A DNA stretch of 6,840 nt from an uncultured Gammaproteobacteria bacterium (GTDB lineage Bacteria; Pseudomonadota; Gammaproteobacteria; UBA9214). Shown in pieces: positions 1 through 5,713 of this stretch (its first letter is position 1; each line of letters starts with the position of its first letter). The notes under the pieces were generated by a model. The model was not told the origin of the DNA and did not search any database. It worked only from the letters and a program-made list of their open reading frames with translations. The position numbers were made by a program, and so were the translations under genes. Where the stretch lies: assembly GCA_905480305.1 (NCBI GenBank), contig CAJQPV010000203.1:1-6840 (forward strand), in the 5' to 3' direction.

Positions 1-24
1 TACTGGGTAAGCGGACAGCAATGA
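1..24 (+). CDS. 3' end of an upstream gene (possibly truD), partial
   Basis: Only a few codons are visible. Frame 1 reads YWVSGQQ and stops at TGA 22-24. Frame 3 instead stops at TGA 33-35, overlapping the surE ATG in an ATGA junction. The window does not decide between the two frames. In many gammaproteobacteria the gene just before surE is truD (tRNA pseudouridine synthase), so that is the best guess from gene order; nothing in these residues proves it. Either way surE lies tightly behind an upstream gene and is probably not the first gene of its operon. Confidence 0.3.
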   Translation, partial: YWVSGQQ

Positions 25-31
25 GTACAGC

Positions 32-781
32 ATGAATATTCTGCTCAGCAATGATGATGGTTACCAGGCTCCGGGCCTGCAGGCGCTGGCGAGCGAGCTG
101 GCGGCTATCGCGGACATCCACGTGGTCGCGCCGGATCGTGATCGTAGTGGTGCCAGTAATTCGTTGACGCTGGACAGCCCGATTCGGGCACGGCAGGCTG
201 ACAACGGCTTTACCTACGTCGACGGCACGCCCACGGACTGCGTGCATCTCGCCATTACCGGCCTGCTGGAGTGTGAGCCGGACATGGTGGTGTCCGGTAT
301 CAATTCGGGTGCCAATATGGGTGATGATGTGCTCTATTCAGGCACGGTGGCTGCCGCCATGGAGGGGCGTTTTCTGGGATACCCGGCAATCGCGGTTTCC
401 ATGGCGACCGGCGGCGAGCGTCCACAGCACTATGCCACCGCGGCACGCGTAACCCTGGAGCTGGTGCAGCGGGTTATTGCCGGCAGCCTGCCGGCTGATA
501 CCATACTGAATGTGAACGTGCCTGATTTACCCTGGGAGCAGATCCAGGGCATGCAGGCAACCCGGCTGGGACATCGTCACAAGTCCGAACCGGTGGTGCA
601 AGACCATGATCCGCGCGGCCGGCCGGTGTACTGGGTTGGCCCGGTGGGTCCCGAGCAGGATGCCGGTCCGGGGACCGATTTTCACGCGGTTCGCAGCGGC
701 TACGTGTCCATCACTCCGCTGGACGTTGACCTGACTCGTTATGACGCCATCAACGGCATTGCCAGCTGGCTGGCAGAATAA
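32..781 (+). CDS. surE: 5'/3'-nucleotidase SurE
   Basis: SurE is a cytoplasmic, divalent-metal-dependent nucleoside 5'/3'-monophosphate phosphatase that can also act on polyphosphate; it is associated with stationary-phase survival. The 249 residues match the usual family length of about 250. The N-terminal [15 protein letters not shown] gives the metal-binding acidic pair D8/D9. [14 protein letters not shown] (33-46) carries the conserved Ser39, and [19 protein letters not shown] (88-106) supplies Asn91 and the phosphate-binding loop. The C-terminal half has the typical NVNVPDLP (160-167) and [16 protein letters not shown] (215-230) segments. ATG 32 is chosen because the family motif begins immediately after it; no strong Shine-Dalgarno precedes it, consistent with coupling to the gene before. 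It is the first complete gene of the surE-pcm-yqaA-nlpD-rpoS cluster. No key residue appears to be missing. Confidence 0.96.
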   Translation: MNILLSNDDGYQAPGLQALASELAAIADIHVVAPDRDRSGASNSLTLDSPIRARQADNGFTYVDGTPTDCVHLAITGLLECEPDMVVSGINSGANMGDDVLYSGTVAAAMEGRFLGYPAIAVSMATGGERPQHYATAARVTLELVQRVIAGSLPADTILNVNVPDLPWEQIQGMQATRLGHRHKSEPVVQDHDPRGRPVYWVGPVGPEQDAGPGTDFHAVRSGYVSITPLDVDLTRYDAINGIASWLAE

Positions 782-830
782 CAAATACAATGGATGCATA
801 CTCTTGATAGCAGAAAATCGCGGTATCGGC

Positions 831-1463
831 ATGACCTCACAGCGCACCCGCGACCGGCTGGTGGTGCGTTTGCGTGAAGAGGGTATCAGCAATGAAGCCG
901 TGCTCGATGTCATTCGCAACACGCCGCGACATCTGTTTGTTGATGAGGCGCTGGCGAGCCGTGCCTATGAAGACACGGCCCTGCCGATTGGCTACAACCA
1001 GACGATTTCACAACCCTATATTGTCGCGGCGATGACCGACCTGATTATTCAGGGTAATCCGCAGAAAGTGCTGGAGATCGGTACCGGTTCCGGCTACCAG
1101 GCAGCGGTACTGGCACCACTGGTGCCAAAAATCTACACTGTTGAACGAATCAAGCCGCTGGCCGAGCAGGCGCGTCAGCGTTTTCGCAAGCTGGGGCTGC
1201 GTAATATCCGCGCCAGTTACTCCGACGGCACGGAAGGCCTGCCGGAGTTTGCCCCCTATGACGCCATCATTACCACCGCCGCCGCAGAAAAAATTCCCCA
1301 GGCGCTGCTGGAACAACTGTCACCGGAGGGTGGGCGGCTGGTGATTCCGGTGGGTGGTCCTGCGCGGCAGACGCTGACGCTGGTTACCCGTACTGGCGAT
1401 ACCTTTGAGAAGACCGGCCTTGATCCGGTGATCTTTGTTCCGCTGCTGACCGGTCAGGCCTGA
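831..1463 (+). CDS. pcm: Protein-L-isoaspartate O-methyltransferase
   Basis: Pcm uses S-adenosylmethionine to methylate L-isoaspartyl residues in age-damaged proteins, starting their repair to aspartate; it is cytoplasmic. From ATG 831 the protein has 210 residues, the normal size. [16 protein letters not shown] (56-71) is the diagnostic PIMT motif with substrate contacts. [16 protein letters not shown] (80-95) is SAM motif I, YTVERIK (102-108) holds the acidic SAM ligand, YDAIITTAA (143-151) is motif II, and the family-typical FVPLLTG lies at the end. ATG 831 is preferred because [10 protein letters not shown] is the usual start of Pseudomonas-type Pcm. The reading frame stays open upstream to an ATG at 741 inside surE and has a TTG at 804, so a slightly longer N-terminus is possible. 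No clear Shine-Dalgarno precedes 831. The gap to surE is 49 bases, and the stop codon overlaps the next gene by one base. Confidence 0.95.
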   Translation: MTSQRTRDRLVVRLREEGISNEAVLDVIRNTPRHLFVDEALASRAYEDTALPIGYNQTISQPYIVAAMTDLIIQGNPQKVLEIGTGSGYQAAVLAPLVPKIYTVERIKPLAEQARQRFRKLGLRNIRASYSDGTEGLPEFAPYDAIITTAAAEKIPQALLEQLSPEGGRLVIPVGGPARQTLTLVTRTGDTFEKTGLDPVIFVPLLTGQA

Positions 1464-2041
1464 TGCAGCTGTTCACTCCCCTGTACGACAAGTGCATGGC
1501 CTGGGCGCGTCACCGCCATGCGGTGTGGTATTTGTCCGGGTTGAGTTTTGCCGAGTCTTCATTTTTCCCGGTGCCGCCGGATGTGATGCTGGCGCCAATG
1601 AGCATGGCGCAACCAAAACGTGCCTGGCGCTACGCCGCCATTACCACGCTGGCCTCGGTACTGGGTGGGCTGCTGGGCTATTTTATCGGTTTCTTTGCCT
1701 TCGACCAGATTCAGCCATGGTTGCAGGAAAGCCACTACTGGGACAAATACCTGCATGCCCGCAACTGGTTTGAGGAATGGGGCTTCTGGGCGATACTGGT
1801 GGCCGGGTTCTCGCCCATTCCCTACAAGGTGTTCACTATCGCGGCCGGTACGCTGAGTATGAATCTGCCGTTGTTTGTTGCCGGCTCCATACTGGGGCGC
1901 GGCGGCCGGTTTTTCCTGGTAGCCGGGTTGATGGCCCTGGGCGGCCCGGGAATGGAAAAAAAATTACGACTCTATGTTGAACGTCTTGGCTGGCTTGTGA
2001 TCTTATTGGCTGTTGTTGCCTTTATCTATTTCCGGGGTTGA
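1463..2041 (+). CDS. yqaA: YqaA-family DedA/VTT inner-membrane protein
   Basis: This is a 192-residue polytopic membrane protein of the YqaA branch of the DedA (SNARE-associated/VTT) superfamily. Characterised members of the wider family act in lipid translocation and envelope homeostasis; the role of YqaA itself is not well settled. Visible marks are the re-entrant segment LSFAESSFFPVPPDVML (27-43), with the conserved acidic residue Glu31 and the P-x-P-P turn, hydrophobic spans at about 58-80, 107-131, 136-160 and 175-190, and the second half-motif GFSPIPYKVFTIAAG (115-129). GRGGRFF (145-151) matches the family's conserved Gly/Arg element. ATG 1463 overlaps the pcm stop by one base (TGATG) and has no good independent ribosome site, so translation is probably coupled. 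The gene lies between pcm and nlpD, as in Pseudomonas-type genomes; E. coli lacks it at this position. Confidence 0.88.
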   Translation: MQLFTPLYDKCMAWARHRHAVWYLSGLSFAESSFFPVPPDVMLAPMSMAQPKRAWRYAAITTLASVLGGLLGYFIGFFAFDQIQPWLQESHYWDKYLHARNWFEEWGFWAILVAGFSPIPYKVFTIAAGTLSMNLPLFVAGSILGRGGRFFLVAGLMALGGPGMEKKLRLYVERLGWLVILLAVVAFIYFRG

Positions 2042-2877
2042 TGCGCTACCGTTATTTAATAATAGCTGTTTGTCTGCTGCTGCTGAGCGCCTGCGGTTCA
2101 CAGTCTGCGCGTGCCCCGATTGACGCGCGTAACAACCAGTCGACAGCCGGTAAATCCTCAGTACCTCGTGCGACGGCTAAAAAATCCAGCGGTGACTACA
2201 CAGTCGTGGAGCGGGGTGACACCCTGTATTCGATTGCCTGGGCGCACGGGATCGGATACCACCAACTCGCCAGCCTCAATGGTATTCGTGCGCCATACAC
2301 TATTTATAGCGGACAGCGCTTGCGGGTGCGACCTGCTGCGCGCAGCAACGGCGTGACCGTTGCACCGTTACGACAAGGCAAACCGGTAGTTGCTTCCACA
2401 CCGGTTGCTGCCCCGGCTGCAAAACCGCTGGCTCGTCAGGCGAGCACACCGGCGCCCAAACCAGCAACAAAGCCGGCGTCTGCCGCAGCCAGTAACAAGC
2501 CGTTTAACGGTCCCTGGATCTGGCCCACGCGGGGCCGGGTGTTGAGTAAATTCCAGTCAAATGCCAGTGGCAAGCGCGGTATCGAGATAGGCGGGCATGC
2601 AGATCAGCCGGTCAATGCGGCCGGAAATGGTACGGTTGTCTATGCCGGGAGTGGACTTGTTGGCTATGGCAGGCTTATTATCGTAAAACACAGCGAGAAT
2701 TTGCTCAGTGCCTACGGGCATAACAGCAAGCTACTCGTTGCGGAAGGTGAATACGTCTCAGCAGGACAAATGATTGCAAAAATGGGGAGTAGCGGTACCA
2801 GCCGCAATGAGCTGTACTTTGAAATCCGCAAGGATGGCAAACCGGTAGATCCCCTGAAGTACCTGCCCCGGCAGTAA
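2041..2877 (+). CDS. nlpD: Murein hydrolase activator lipoprotein NlpD
   Basis: NlpD is a lipoprotein that activates the division amidase AmiC and also hosts the rpoS promoter in many gammaproteobacteria. From ATG 2041 it has 278 residues. A lipoprotein signal peptide ends in LLLLSAC with the acylated Cys18; Gly-Ser follows, without Asp at +2, so the outer membrane is expected. A LysM peptidoglycan-binding domain spans about 53-97 (YTVVERGDTLYSIAWAHGI at its start). A Pro/Ala/Lys-rich linker (about 115-156) leads to a C-terminal LytM/M23 domain (about 160-275), where GPWIWPTRGRVLSKF starts the fold. The zinc site is degenerate: only His227 of YGHNS remains, Lys178/Glu182 stand where HxxxD is expected, and Glu257/Tyr259 replace HxH. 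An activator rather than an enzyme is therefore expected. The preceding TTG 2038 is in frame but unneeded; ATG overlaps the yqaA stop by one base. Confidence 0.95.
   Translation: MRYRYLIIAVCLLLLSACGSQSARAPIDARNNQSTAGKSSVPRATAKKSSGDYTVVERGDTLYSIAWAHGIGYHQLASLNGIRAPYTIYSGQRLRVRPAARSNGVTVAPLRQGKPVVASTPVAAPAAKPLARQASTPAPKPATKPASAAASNKPFNGPWIWPTRGRVLSKFQSNASGKRGIEIGGHADQPVNAAGNGTVVYAGSGLVGYGRLIIVKHSENLLSAYGHNSKLLVAEGEYVSAGQMIAKMGSSGTSRNELYFEIRKDGKPVDPLKYLPRQ
2652..2681 (+). promoter_or_regulatory. Weak candidate rpoS promoter inside nlpD
   Basis: TGGACT (2652-2657) and TATTAT (2676-2681) are separated by 18 bases. They match the sigma-70 -35 and -10 consensus at 4/6 and 5/6 positions. A start near 2688 would give rpoS a leader of about 260 bases. 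In E. coli and Pseudomonas the main rpoS promoter does lie within nlpD, which is why the site is listed. This stretch also encodes conserved LytM residues, so the match may be chance. Confidence 0.2.
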
Positions 2878-2900
2878 TGAGCTAAATCATCTTCACCAGC

Positions 2901-2924
2901 ACCTTGCCTGTTAGCGTGGCAGGT
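2901..2924 (+). other. Imperfect hairpin in the rpoS leader
   Basis: In the 74-base nlpD-rpoS gap, ACCTTGCC (2901-2908) can pair with GGCAGGT (2918-2924) with one bulged T and a nine-base loop. An alternative register pairs CCTG (2907-2910) with CAGG (2920-2923). No U-tract follows, so it does not look like an intrinsic terminator. It may be leader secondary structure. The rest of the gap shows no other clear signal apart from the ribosome-binding region. Confidence 0.3.
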
Positions 2925-2937
2925 TAAGTAACAACGA

Positions 2938-2953
2938 ATGGCGGGGATGCCAT
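2938..2953 (+). promoter_or_regulatory. rpoS ribosome-binding site and start-codon hairpin
   Basis: GGGG at 2943-2946 is the best Shine-Dalgarno for ATG 2952, with five bases between. It lies in the six-base loop (GGGGAT) of a perfect inverted repeat, ATGGC (2938-2942) with GCCAT (2949-2953). Pairing would place the A and U of the start codon in the stem. The repeat is seen directly; its effect on translation is inference. Translational control through leader structure is well established for E. coli rpoS, though with a different structure. Confidence 0.4.
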
Positions 2954-3902
2954 GGCAAGACGCAAGGGACCCGACAAGAGTAACTCTGCAGGTCAGCCTG
3001 ACAAGCAACAGGTGCCAGCCAGGGGCAAGGTCGAGCCCGGCTATGGCAAGATTCGTTCAAATGCTGCAGAAAGTCACGATCCAACCCGACTGTACCTCAA
3101 CGAAATTGGTGCTTCACCACTGCTGACCGCAGAGGAAGAGGTCAAGTTTTCACGTCTTGCACAGCAGGGTGACGAGGCGGCCCGCAAGCGCATGATCGAG
3201 AGTAATCTGCGTCTGGTAGTAAAAATTGCCCGGCGCTATATGAATCGTGGGCTGGCTTTCCTGGACCTGATTGAAGAGGGCAACCTTGGCCTGATCCGGG
3301 CAGTTGAAAAATTTGATCCGGAACTCGGTTTTCGTTTCTCAACCTATGGCACCTGGTGGATTCGGCAAACCATTGAACGTGCCATCATGAACCAGACGCG
3401 CACCATCCGCTTGCCGATTCATGTCGTCAAGGAAATCAACGTCTATCTCCGCGCCGCGCGCAACCTTGCGCAGACACTGGACCACGAGCCATCCGCAGAG
3501 GAGATTGCGCTGCTGTTGAACAAACCGATTGCCGATGTCGAACGCATGCTTGGACTGAATGAGCGCACCGCCTCGACAGACAGCAGCGTTATGAGTGACT
3601 CCGGAAAAACCTTGCTTGATACCATCCCGGATAGTGCGGTCAAGGATCCCACAGAAACGCTGCAGGAAGAGAGTATTCATTCTAATCTCGAGGACTGCCT
3701 GTCACAGCTCAGCGACAAGCAACGCGAGGTTGTAGAGCGTCGCTTCGGCCTGCATGGTTATGCAGTCTCAACGCTGGAAGAGGTTGGCAAGGAAATCGGC
3801 GTGACGCGCGAGCGAGTCCGGCAAATCCAGATGGATGCGTTGAAAAAACTCAAACGCATCCTTGAGCAGGATGGGTTCTCGGTCGAGGCCTTGTTAAAAT
3901 AA
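2952..3902 (+). CDS. rpoS: RNA polymerase sigma factor RpoS
   Basis: RpoS is the group 2 sigma-70 family factor that directs core RNA polymerase to general-stress and stationary-phase promoters. The 316 residues are close to the family length (330 in E. coli). Region 1.2 begins at about residue 46 ([18 protein letters not shown]). Region 2 contains [15 protein letters not shown] (82-96), [19 protein letters not shown] (105-123) and [18 protein letters not shown] (135-152). Region 3 begins with RLPIHVVKE (153-161), whose Lys160 corresponds to the RpoS-typical lysine implicated in extended -10 reading. Region 4 has [15 protein letters not shown] (253-267) and the helix-turn-helix [20 protein letters not shown] (274-293). 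[17 protein letters not shown] and the C-terminal VEALLK, together with the nlpD neighbour, favour RpoS over RpoD or RpoH. ATG 2952 follows a GGGG ribosome site. The first 40 or so residues are Lys/Gly-rich and not conserved. Two region 2 positions are unusual (ELG, YGTWW). Confidence 0.97.
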   Translation: MARRKGPDKSNSAGQPDKQQVPARGKVEPGYGKIRSNAAESHDPTRLYLNEIGASPLLTAEEEVKFSRLAQQGDEAARKRMIESNLRLVVKIARRYMNRGLAFLDLIEEGNLGLIRAVEKFDPELGFRFSTYGTWWIRQTIERAIMNQTRTIRLPIHVVKEINVYLRAARNLAQTLDHEPSAEEIALLLNKPIADVERMLGLNERTASTDSSVMSDSGKTLLDTIPDSAVKDPTETLQEESIHSNLEDCLSQLSDKQREVVERRFGLHGYAVSTLEEVGKEIGVTRERVRQIQMDALKKLKRILEQDGFSVEALLK

Positions 3903-3914
3903 CACTACCACCAC

Positions 3915-3929
3915 GATTGTTTATCAATC
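3915..3929. other. Short AT-rich hairpin after rpoS
   Basis: GATTG (3915-3919) and CAATC (3925-3929) form a five-base-pair stem with a TTTAT loop, 12 bases after the rpoS stop. No T-run follows on the + strand, so it is a poor classical terminator. It may act with the REP-like palindrome directly downstream to protect or end the rpoS transcript. Confidence 0.25.
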
Positions 3930-3955
3930 TGTAGGAGCGGACCGTGTCCGCGATG
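3930..3955 (+). repeat. REP-like palindromic element
   Basis: The stretch beginning TGTAGGAGC has a perfect stem, GCGGAC (3937-3942) with GTCCGC (3946-3951), around a CGT loop, and continues GATGGGG. The GTAGGAGC...CCGCGATGG layout is what I know from REP elements of Pseudomonas and related gammaproteobacteria, which are spread in non-autonomous fashion by RAYT transposases. It sits between the convergent ends of rpoS and the Mth938-like gene, the usual REP setting. Likely effects are mRNA 3'-end protection and bidirectional attenuation of transcription. I saw no second copy in this window, so the repeat status is by resemblance only. Confidence 0.6.
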
Positions 3956-3958
3956 GGG

Positions 3959-4333
3959 TTAACCAGGTCCGTCCATCAACAGTCCTGCAACCACCCGGCG
4001 GTCTTCACCCAGCAGGATATTGAAAGTTCGGCAGGCCGCGTCGTGGGCCATCACTTCCACACCGATACCCCGTGTTTGCAGGCCGGCAATGACCGGCGCT
4101 GCGGGAAATTGCAGCCGTTTGCCGGTACCGATAATGACAACCTCGGGGTTGAAGCCGGCAATGATTTCGCAATGTTCCGCTGTCAGTTCATCGATATGCG
4201 CCGGTTCCCAGAGCTGAATGACATCCGCTGTAATGATGACGCTGCGGTCAATAATCTTCTCATTCACCGAGATTTCTCCATCGCTATAGGCACGGATACT
4301 GTTGCTGGCAAATGAGTCCTGGGAAAAACGCAT
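3959..4333 (-). CDS. Mth938/DUF498-family protein
   Basis: This 124-residue minus-strand product belongs to the Mth938-like (DUF498, PF04430) family, which includes the mitochondrial complex I assembly factor NDUFAF3 and human AAMDC. The bacterial role is unknown. Diagnostic segments are an N-terminal Y-x-DGEISVNEK (16-26), EVVIIGTGKRLQFP (64-77) and GIGVEVMAHDAACRTFNILL (89-108), followed by the closing DRRVVAGLL strand (111-119). The Cys101-Arg102-Thr103 region is the usual conserved patch. The frame is open upstream to a GTG at 4429, but ATG 4333 gives the normal family length and begins where homology is expected. It also lies exactly at the predicted transcription start of a sigma-70-type promoter. 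No Shine-Dalgarno precedes it, so the mRNA is probably leaderless. It converges with rpoS and diverges from the aminotransferase gene. Confidence 0.85.
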   Translation of the reverse strand: MRFSQDSFASNSIRAYSDGEISVNEKIIDRSVIITADVIQLWEPAHIDELTAEHCEIIAGFNPEVVIIGTGKRLQFPAAPVIAGLQTRGIGVEVMAHDAACRTFNILLGEDRRVVAGLLMDGPG

Positions 4334-4339
4334 AGCGGA

Positions 4340-4368
4340 AAGATACGCAGCCGGGGCGAGCCTGACAA
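4340..4368 (-). promoter_or_regulatory. Sigma-70-type promoter of the Mth938-like gene
   Basis: Read on the minus strand, TTGTCA (4368-4363) and TATCTT (4345-4340) are separated by exactly 17 bases. They match consensus at 5/6 and 4/6 positions, including the key -12 T, -11 A and -7 T. Six bases (TCCGCT) follow before ATG 4333, so initiation seven bases after the -10 would fall on the A of the start codon. This predicts a leaderless transcript and explains the missing ribosome-binding site. Confidence 0.55.
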
Positions 4369-4391
4369 GATCAGACCGGCATCGAGCGGCG

Positions 4392-4414
4392 ACCCGAATT
4401 GCCGGGTATCCGGC
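4392..4414. other. Overlapping inverted repeats in the divergent intergenic region
   Basis: Between the two divergent promoters, ACCCG (4392-4396) with CGGGT (4403-4407), and GCCGG (4401-4405) with CCGGC (4410-4414), form two overlapping short inverted repeats. In addition CCGGGTAT (4402-4409) recurs inverted as ATACCCGG (4490-4497), on the other side of the candidate aminotransferase promoter. The position would suit an operator, but I recognise no known regulator site and short GC-rich repeats are common by chance. Confidence 0.2.
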
Positions 4415-4444
4415 CGCTGCGGGCTTCACTGCCTCTGAAGAAGT

Positions 4445-4473
4445 TTGGCAGGTCTGGGGAATTGCTGTAATCT
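4445..4473 (+). promoter_or_regulatory. Candidate promoter of the alaC-hom operon
   Basis: TTGGCA (4445-4450, 5/6 to the -35 consensus) and TAATCT (4468-4473) are separated by 17 bases. The -10 matches at the three most important positions (-12 T, -11 A, -7 T) but not the middle ones. A start near 4480 would leave a leader of about 26 bases before GTG 4506. It is the best sigma-70-type match in the gap on this strand. Confidence 0.4.
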
Positions 4474-4505
4474 CTTCATATTAAACGAAATACCCGGTTA
4501 CCACT

Positions 4506-5708
4506 GTGATAGAAGAATTTGCCCGCATCAAACGGCTACCCCCGTATGTTTTCAACATTGTCAATGAGTTGAAGGCAGCGGCACGGGCGCGAGGTGAGGA
4601 TATTATTGATTTTGGCATGGGCAACCCGGATCAGCCGACGCCACCGCACATCGTCGACAAGCTGATCGAGGCGGCTCAGCGCGGTGATACCCACCGTTAT
4701 TCGCTGTCACGCGGTATCCCGAGGTTACGCAAGGCGATCTGTGACTGGTACAAGCGCCGCTATGACGTCGACCTGGATCCGGAAAAAAATGCTATTGTCA
4801 CGATCGGTTCCAAGGAAGGCCTGGCGCATCTGGCGCTGGCAACCGTGGGGCCGGGTGATGCCGTGCTGGTACCGAACCCGGCCTATCCGATACATCCCTA
4901 CGGCTTCGCTATTGCAGGTGCCGATATCCGGCATGTGCCGTTGCGTCCGGATGTGGATTTTTTTGCCGAACTGGAAAAGGCCATCAAGGATTCCTGGCCA
5001 AAACCGAAAATGCTGGTGCTGAATTTTCCGGGCAATCCGACCACACAGTGTGTGGAACTGGAATTTTTTGAAAAGGTCGTGGCAATTGCACGCGAGCACG
5101 AAATCTGGGTTATCCAGGATCTGGCCTATGCGGACCTGGTGTTCGACGGTTACAAGGCGCCGTCTATCCTGCAGGTCGAAGGTGCCATGGACATCGCGGT
5201 GGAATTTTTCTCGTTGTCGAAAAGTTACAACATGCCGGGCTGGCGGGTCGGCTTTATGTGCGGCAATGAAACGCTGGTTGCGGCGCTGACACGTATGAAG
5301 TCCTACCTGGACTATGGCATGTTCACACCCATCCAGGTGGCGGCCATTGCTGCGCTGGAAGGTCCGCAGGATTGCGTCGCAGATATTGCCAACATGTATC
5401 GGGAACGGCGTGATGTTCTGTGTGACGGTCTGCATTCCATAAGCTGGCCGGTGGATGTTCCCAAGGCAACCATGTTTGTCTGGGCAAAAATACCGGAACC
5501 CTATCAGAAAATGGGTTCCCTGGAATTTTCCAAAAAGCTGTTAAGTGATGCCAAGGTTGCTGTTTCACCCGGCGTGGGTTTTGGCGAGTACGGTGATGAT
5601 TATGTCAGGTTCGGCCTGATCGAGAATCCACACCGTACCCGGCAGGCGATTCGTTGTATCCGGGAGATGTTTAACAGGGATCTGGGGCAAAAAGTCTCGG
5701 GAGGGTAA
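4506..5708 (+). CDS. alaC: AlaC-type alanine (glutamate-pyruvate) aminotransferase
   Basis: This is a class I/II (fold type I) PLP aminotransferase of 400 residues, very like E. coli AlaC, which interconverts pyruvate plus glutamate with alanine plus 2-oxoglutarate in the cytoplasm. [17 protein letters not shown] (7-23) is the AlaC-type N-terminus. [14 protein letters not shown] (37-50) and [11 protein letters not shown] (68-78) bind substrate, and [11 protein letters not shown] (99-109) cups the PLP phosphate. [12 protein letters not shown] (173-184) includes Asn177, and [11 protein letters not shown] (205-215) holds Asp205, which contacts the pyridine nitrogen, and Tyr208. [16 protein letters not shown] (235-250) carries the Schiff-base Lys239, and Arg368 of YVRFGL binds the substrate carboxylate. 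All catalytic residues are present. The start is GTG with only a weak ribosome site. hom follows after 5 bases, an order common in gammaproteobacteria. Substrate choice is inferred from similarity; a role in aspartate-family metabolism is not excluded. Confidence 0.9.
   Translation: MIEEFARIKRLPPYVFNIVNELKAAARARGEDIIDFGMGNPDQPTPPHIVDKLIEAAQRGDTHRYSLSRGIPRLRKAICDWYKRRYDVDLDPEKNAIVTIGSKEGLAHLALATVGPGDAVLVPNPAYPIHPYGFAIAGADIRHVPLRPDVDFFAELEKAIKDSWPKPKMLVLNFPGNPTTQCVELEFFEKVVAIAREHEIWVIQDLAYADLVFDGYKAPSILQVEGAMDIAVEFFSLSKSYNMPGWRVGFMCGNETLVAALTRMKSYLDYGMFTPIQVAAIAALEGPQDCVADIANMYRERRDVLCDGLHSISWPVDVPKATMFVWAKIPEPYQKMGSLEFSKKLLSDAKVAVSPGVGFGEYGDDYVRFGLIENPHRTRQAIRCIREMFNRDLGQKVSGG
5699..5705 (+). 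promoter_or_regulatory. Shine-Dalgarno of hom
   Basis: GGGAGGG at the very end of the aminotransferase gene lies eight bases before TTG 5714 and contains a full GGAGG core. It fixes the TTG as the hom start: no ATG or GTG lies nearby in frame, and the Rossmann motif begins only a few residues later. Confidence 0.75.
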
Positions 5709-5713
5709 TTCAT

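Noticed and set aside
741..830. Longer pcm start at ATG 741 (overlapping surE) or TTG 804
   Set aside because: The added residues do not resemble the Pcm N-terminus and would overlap surE by 41 bases; [10 protein letters not shown] from ATG 831 matches the family start. TTG 804 cannot be fully excluded.
1956..1963. Run of eight A in yqaA as a frameshift or slippage site
   Set aside because: The zero frame continues with a normal family C-terminus and no alternative product is suggested; it encodes Glu-Lys-Lys.
2863..2874. CTGCCCCGGCAG at the nlpD end as a terminator
   Set aside because: The stem is very short with a tight loop, has no T-run and lies in coding sequence; a stop there would cut rpoS from the operon.
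2938..3126. 62-codon + strand frame starting just before rpoS
   Set aside because: It runs out of frame across the rpoS N-terminus, has no recognisable motif and looks like a chance frame, not a leader peptide.
3944..4315. 123-codon + strand frame opposite the Mth938-like gene
   Set aside because: The minus-strand product carries clear family motifs and a promoter; the + strand frame is its antisense shadow with no recognisable sequence.
4334..4429. N-terminal extension of the Mth938-like gene to GTG 4429
   Set aside because: It would make the protein 156 residues against the usual 120-130 or so, spans the best promoter, and its AGAGG is only two bases from the GTG.
4725..5435. 236-codon minus-strand frame inside alaC
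   Set aside because: It is antisense to a well-conserved aminotransferase; its His/Arg/Gln-rich product is typical of shadow frames.
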